The notes below the pieces were generated by a model that was given only the letters and a program-made list of their open reading frames with translations, did not search any database and had not been told where the DNA came from. A DNA stretch of 64,000 bases, from NCBI RefSeq assembly GCF_900215375.1, contig NZ_OBEF01000020.1, positions 22,043-86,042 of the forward strand, given 5' to 3'. Positions 60,566 through 64,000 of this stretch are shown one piece after another (position 1 is the stretch's first letter; each line of letters opens with the position of its first letter). The position numbers and the translations under genes are program-made. The stretch is from Enterobacter sp. CC120223-11. GTDB taxonomy: Bacteria; Pseudomonadota; Gammaproteobacteria; Enterobacterales; Enterobacteriaceae.

Positions 60566-62086
60566 ATGTCATTGTCGATTATTTACACACGCGCCGCACT
60601 CGGCGTGAATGCGCCCCCTATAACTGTCGAAGTGCATATCAGTAACGGGCTGCCGGGTTTAACCATGGTGGGTTTGCCGGAAACGGCAGTCAAAGAGGCC
60701 CGGGATCGGGTCCGAAGCGCAATAATAAATAGCGGTTATGAATTTCCAGCAAAGAAGATAACCATCAATCTGGCGCCGGCGGATTTACCCAAGGAGGGCG
60801 GACGCTATGATCTACCTATCGCGATTGCACTTCTGGCTGCATCTGAGCAGCTGAATACGTCGCAACTGAGTCAGTATGAGCTTATCGGCGAACTGGCGCT
60901 GACCGGGACGATACGCGGCGTTACCGGCGCGATTTCAGGGGCGATGGAAGCCATTAGAGCAGGCAGAAAAATCATTTTTCCCGCAGAGAATACTGCTGAA
61001 GTCGGTCTGATTGGCGGAACAGATTGCTTCATCGCGGGTCATCTGCAGGAAGTTTGCGCCTTTCTGGAGGGCCGGGCTGAGCTGCAACATCCTGAACCGT
61101 TGTCTGAGATATTACCCACGGCGGAAGCCGATTTAAATGAGGTTATTGGGCAGCAACAGGGCAAGCGGGCCTTAGAGGTCACCGCCGCCGGTGGGCACAA
61201 CCTGCTGCTTATCGGACCGCCAGGAACGGGAAAAACGATGCTGGCCAGCCGCTTACCCGGCATCCTCCCCTCTCTGAGCAACCATGACGCTCTGGAGAGT
61301 GCCGCTATTCTGAGCCTGACCGAAACCAGTCGGGTGCATAAACAGTGGCGTAGACGCCCCTTCCGCTCGCCTCATCACAGTGCATCACTCACAGCTATGG
61401 TTGGCGGTGGCGCGATTCCCGCCCCTGGCGAAATATCGCTGGCCCATAACGGTATCTTATTCCTCGATGAGCTGCCCGAATTCGAACGTCGGGTGCTGGA
61501 TGCTTTGCGTGAGCCGATCGAGTCCGGGCAGATTCATATCTCACGTACCCGGGCGAAGATTACCTACCCTGCCCGCTTTCAACTCATAGCTGCCATGAAT
61601 CCCAGCCCGACAGGTCACTATCAGGGAAACCATAACCGCAGCTCGCCAGAACAGGTTCTGCGCTATCTTGCGCGGCTGTCCGGACCCTTCCTGGATCGTT
61701 TTGATTTATCGCTTGAAATCCCACTCCCTCCACCCGGGCTGCTAAGCAAGCCTCCGGAAAAGAGTGAAAGCAGTCAGGCAGTAAAAAACCGAGTGGTAGC
61801 GGCTCAGCACATACAACTGACACGTCAGGGGAAACTCAACGCGCTTCTGACAAGCCATGAGATGAAAATACACTGTGAGCTTCAGAGCGAAGATGCTGCA
61901 TGGCTGGAGCAGGTTTTAACGCAGCTGGGATTATCAATTCGCGCCTGGCAGCGATTGATTAAAGTTTCACGAAGCATTGCGGATCTGGCGGGCGAGGAAA
62001 AGATAACACGGATGCATTTACAGGAAGCGCTGGGGTATCGGGCAATAGAACGGTTGCTTATTCACTTACAGAAAATGATGGCGTAA
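60566..62086 (+). CDS. comM: YifB/ComM-family AAA+ ATPase
   Basis: YifB belongs to the ComM family of Mg-chelatase-like AAA+ proteins. In Vibrio cholerae ComM is a hexameric helicase promoting branch migration during natural transformation, and its role in enterics is unclear. The start MSLSIIYTRAALGVNAPP at 60566 has GGAGG upstream and gives 506 residues. An N-terminal Lon-like substrate domain (about 1-170) is followed by Walker A IGPPGTGKTMLASR near 220, Walker B ILFLDELPEF and a C-terminal helical domain. It is divergent from ilvL. Confidence 0.93.
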   Translation: MSLSIIYTRAALGVNAPPITVEVHISNGLPGLTMVGLPETAVKEARDRVRSAIINSGYEFPAKKITINLAPADLPKEGGRYDLPIAIALLAASEQLNTSQLSQYELIGELALTGTIRGVTGAISGAMEAIRAGRKIIFPAENTAEVGLIGGTDCFIAGHLQEVCAFLEGRAELQHPEPLSEILPTAEADLNEVIGQQQGKRALEVTAAGGHNLLLIGPPGTGKTMLASRLPGILPSLSNHDALESAAILSLTETSRVHKQWRRRPFRSPHHSASLTAMVGGGAIPAPGEISLAHNGILFLDELPEFERRVLDALREPIESGQIHISRTRAKITYPARFQLIAAMNPSPTGHYQGNHNRSSPEQVLRYLARLSGPFLDRFDLSLEIPLPPPGLLSKPPEKSESSQAVKNRVVAAQHIQLTRQGKLNALLTSHEMKIHCELQSEDAAWLEQVLTQLGLSIRAWQRLIKVSRSIADLAGEEKITRMHLQEALGYRAIERLLIHLQKMMA

Positions 62087-62107
62087 AAAAGGGGCTTTCG
62101 CCCCTGT
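62085..62107 (-). terminator. Terminator of maoP (yifE), shared with yifB
   Basis: On the minus strand GGGGC, loop GAAA and GCCCC are followed by TTTTTT, a standard terminator 5 nt after the maoP stop. It also overlaps the yifB 3' end. Confidence 0.85.
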
Positions 62108-62111
62108 CTTA

Positions 62112-62450
62112 TCAATCGTCGCTTTCGGTGTAATCTTCAGCACCTTCAGCCTGCGGCTTACCGCCAGACAGCGTGTGAAAACGCTTAGGACGTTTGATTC
62201 GCGCCATATATTTGATCCATACGCGCTCAATCTCTGTAGCCGGTTCACGTTCGCCACGGCAGACAGCAACAAACTGCTTTTCATCTTCGGTTACAGGTTC
62301 ACGGTTACCCAGTTCCAGCTCATTAAACGCATAACCGTGGCGCTCCAGCAGTTGAGCCTCTTTGATGGTGAAGTCACCATGACGAGAGAACCCACGCGGA
62401 TAATTTTTATTGTCGAAAAAACGATTAGTCGTCGTAAAGCTTTCCGCCAT
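62112..62450 (-). CDS. maoP: Ori-macrodomain organiser MaoP (YifE)
   Basis: MaoP (formerly YifE) acts with a nearby site maoS to organise the Ori macrodomain of the E. coli chromosome. The 112 residues match E. coli Mao[21 protein letters not shown] at the start and [14 protein letters not shown] near the end, with an acidic C-terminus. It is divergent from hdfR. The gene stays next to rrnC, as in E. coli. Confidence 0.94.
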   Translation of the reverse strand: MAESFTTTNRFFDNKNYPRGFSRHGDFTIKEAQLLERHGYAFNELELGNREPVTEDEKQFVAVCRGEREPATEIERVWIKYMARIKRPKRFHTLSGGKPQAEGAEDYTESDD

Positions 62451-62507
62451 CCTACACGCTCCTGATTCTTTGGCTGAGCTATTTATGGCGCGGAGTATTA
62501 GTTACGC

Positions 62508-62522
62508 TTGACAGAGCGTCAA
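62508..62522. promoter_or_regulatory. Perfect inverted repeat upstream of hdfR
   Basis: TTGACAGAGCGTCAA has 5-bp arms around a 5-bp centre and the T-N11-A pattern of LysR-type operators. It lies 47 bp before the hdfR start, in the maoP-hdfR intergenic region, so it is a candidate HdfR autoregulatory site. Confidence 0.45.
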
Positions 62523-62568
62523 ACAAAACATTTAAATCAACACGACAAATATTTTTGTGGAGATGGGT

Positions 62569-63390
62569 GTGGATACGGAATTGCTAAAAACTTTCCTCGA
62601 AGTGAGCCGAACGCGTCACTTTGGGCGTGCGGCAGAAGCTTTGTACCTGACGCAATCGGCCGTCAGCTTTCGTATTCGTCAGCTCGAAAACCAGCTGGGC
62701 GTGAATCTCTTCACCCGCCATCGTAATAACATTCGTCTGACAGCCGCCGGTGAAAAGCTTCTGCCCTATGCAGAAACATTGATGAGCACGTGGCAATCGG
62801 CCCGAAAGGAGGTTGCCAATACGTCCCGGCATAATGAGTTTTCCATCGGGGCAAGCGCTTCACTTTGGGAGTGTATGCTCAACGGTTGGCTGGGAAGGCT
62901 TTATCCCGCTCACAGCACTTTGCAATTTGAGGCGCGTATTGCTCAGAGACAGTCACTGGTAAAGCAACTTCACGAACGGCAGCTCGATCTTCTAATCACC
63001 ACTGAAGCGCCTAAAATGGATGAGTTCAGTAGTCAGCTGTTGGGGCAATTTACCCTGGCACTTTACTGCGCGGCTCCGTCACAGATGAAAGCAAACCTCA
63101 ATTATCTGCGGATTGAATGGGGTCCTGATTTTCAGCAACATGAAGCAGGCCTGATTGCACCTGATGACATTCCGCTGCTGACAACCAGTTCCGCCGAACT
63201 TGCCCGCCAGCAGCTTATGCCGCTTGAAGGTTGCACCTGGTTACCTGTGAACTGGGCAAACATGAGGGGTGGGATACACACGGTGTCTGACAGCGCGACG
63301 CTTACGCGGCCTCTGTATGCAATTTGGCTGCAGAACAGCGATAAACAGAATCAGATACGTGAGATCTTAAAAGTCGCGGTACTTGAGTGA
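62569..63390 (+). CDS. hdfR: LysR-type regulator HdfR
   Basis: HdfR is an H-NS-dependent LysR-family regulator that represses the flagellar master operon flhDC in E. coli. I choose the GTG at 62569 (protein [20 protein letters not shown] when initiated), which has TGGAG 6 nt upstream and matches the E. coli start. A GTG at 62557 and an ATG at 62563 are in frame before it. The 273 residues have the HTH in the first 60. The effector domain includes [16 protein letters not shown]. It is divergent from maoP and lies next to the rrn operon, as in E. coli. Confidence 0.95.
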   Translation: MDTELLKTFLEVSRTRHFGRAAEALYLTQSAVSFRIRQLENQLGVNLFTRHRNNIRLTAAGEKLLPYAETLMSTWQSARKEVANTSRHNEFSIGASASLWECMLNGWLGRLYPAHSTLQFEARIAQRQSLVKQLHERQLDLLITTEAPKMDEFSSQLLGQFTLALYCAAPSQMKANLNYLRIEWGPDFQQHEAGLIAPDDIPLLTTSSAELARQQLMPLEGCTWLPVNWANMRGGIHTVSDSATLTRPLYAIWLQNSDKQNQIREILKVAVLE

Positions 63391-63441
63391 TATTTGAACT
63401 CGCCCGGAAAATGGCAGCGGATAAAATCCGCTGAATTTCAG

Positions 63442-63475
63442 GCAAAAAAAATCCTTTGCCGAAGCAAAGGATTCT
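63442..63475 (-). terminator. Terminator of the rRNA-tRNA operon
   Basis: On the minus strand AATCCTTTGC, loop TTCG and GCAAAGGATT are followed by TTTTTT. It lies just beyond tRNA-Trp and marks the end of the rrn operon, whose upstream part leaves the window. Confidence 0.9.
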
Positions 63476-63479
63476 TAAA

Positions 63480-63555
63480 TGGCAGGGGCGGAGAGACTCG
63501 AACTCGCGACACCCGGTTTTGGAGACCGGTGCTCTACCAACTGAGCTACGCCCCT
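63480..63555 (-). tRNA. trpT: tRNA-Trp (anticodon CCA)
   Basis: A 76-nt tRNA on the minus strand, 5' AGGGGCGTAGCTCAGTTGG, anticodon loop CTCCAAA (CCA), T-loop GAGTTCGAGTC and encoded CCA. It is the distal gene of the rrn operon, as trpT of E. coli rrnC. Confidence 0.96.
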
Positions 63556-63608
63556 AAATTTTTCTTACTATTAAGCCTGCAACGAAGCAGGCTTAATATT
63601 TTAATAAG

Positions 63609-63685
63609 TGGCGGAACGGACGGGACTCGAACCCGCGACCCCCTGCGTGACAGGCAGGTATTCTAACCGACTGAACTACCGCTCC
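63609..63685 (-). tRNA. aspT: tRNA-Asp (anticodon GTC)
   Basis: A 77-nt tRNA on the minus strand, 5' GGAGCGGTAGTTCAGTCGG, anticodon loop CTGTCAC (GTC), T-loop GGTTCGAGTCC and encoded CCA. It lies between 5S rRNA and tRNA-Trp, the order of E. coli rrnC. Confidence 0.96.
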
Positions 63686-63737
63686 ACCGAATTTCTTTGT
63701 CACTACCCGGATTCTCATCCCGGTTTACTGCAATTTG

Positions 63738-63857
63738 ATGCCTGGCAGTTCCCTACTCTCGCATGGGGAGACCCCACACTACCATCGGCGCTACGGCGTT
63801 TCACTTCTGAGTTCGGCATGGGGTCAGGTGGGACCACCGCGCTAGTGCCGCCAGGCA
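63738..63857 (-). rRNA. rrfC: 5S ribosomal RNA
   Basis: The 120-nt minus-strand gene starts TGCCTGGCGGCACTAGCGCG and ends in CTGCCAGGCAT, matching enterobacterial 5S rRNA. It follows the 23S rRNA 3' end by about 100 nt and precedes tRNA-Asp. Confidence 0.97.
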
Positions 63858-63960
63858 AATTCTGTTTTCAACATGCACGTCTTACTCTGTGCACATCGAC
63901 TAATCTGTTATCAGGCTGAAAATGTGTCTGTCTCTCACGCCAAAACAGCTTCGGCGTTGT

Positions 63961-64000
63961 AAGGTTAAGCCTCACGGTTCATTAGTATCGGTTAGCTCAA
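63961..64000 (-). rRNA. rrlC: 23S ribosomal RNA, 3' end (cut by window edge)
   Basis: The last 40 nt match the end of enterobacterial 23S rRNA (GAGGCTTAACCTT on the minus strand). The rest of the gene lies outside. The gap to 5S is the internal spacer of the operon. Confidence 0.93.

Noticed and set aside
63394..63919. ORFs running through tRNA-Trp, tRNA-Asp and 5S rRNA
   Set aside because: These are readings of stable RNA genes. Such translated tRNA/rRNA frames are common annotation artefacts.

Overview
The window is a chromosomal segment of an enteric gammaproteobacterium (family Enterobacteriaceae). The gene content and order match the Escherichia coli/Salmonella metE-rrnC interval almost throughout, written here in the opposite orientation. 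The GC-rich coding sequences, the intact ilvG and several non-E. coli insertions point to the Enterobacter/Leclercia/Lelliottia/Kosakonia group. That assignment is an inference from gene content, and I cannot name the species.

Layout. 1-2050: the metE 5' end diverges from metR over a MetJ/MetR control region, followed by the biotin transporter yigM. 2234-3043: a stand-alone EAL phosphodiesterase not present in E. coli K-12 here. 3030-10600: yigL-pldB, rhtB, rhtC-recQ, pldA, yigI, rarD. 10711-12421: a two-gene insertion (membrane di-iron desaturase plus a signal-less PhnD-like binding protein) where E. coli has yigFG. 12399-19314: corA with a short leader ORF, uvrD with a LexA box, then the lptM-dapF-yigA-xerC-yigB group read leftwards. 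19453-26853: cyaY, cyaA (TTG start, CRP site) and the hemCDXY operon. 27027-28232: an MFS transporter in the place of aslA/aslB. 28238-28443: the small RNA GlmZ, with a sigma-54-type promoter and two GlrR-like sites upstream, then a four-tRNA cluster (Arg-His-Leu-Pro).

29238-30623 is the threonine permease yifK/thrP. 30827-43605 is the complete enterobacterial common antigen cluster (wecA, wzzE, wecB, wecC, rffG, rffH, wecD, wecE, wzxE, wecF, wzyE, wecG, in transcription order). 43787-50742 holds rho with an apparently start-less rhoL leader, trxA, rhlB, gppA and rep. 50814-60239 holds ppiC, ilvC/ilvY and the full ilvLXGMEDA operon with its attenuator. 60566-63390 holds yifB (comM), maoP (yifE) and hdfR. 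The window ends in tRNA-Trp, tRNA-Asp, 5S rRNA and the last 40 nt of 23S rRNA, the 3' end of an rrnC-type operon.

How the genes work together. Most of the window is conserved housekeeping: methionine, biotin and branched-chain amino acid supply, tetrapyrrole synthesis, ECA assembly, phospholipid turnover, DNA repair (RecQ, UvrD, Rep, XerC) and RNA metabolism (Rho, RhlB). The parts most worth attention are regulatory RNA leaders (corA, rho, ilv), the glmZ promoter region and the desaturase/PhnD-like pair. I found no CRISPR array, prophage, insertion sequence or toxin-antitoxin module.
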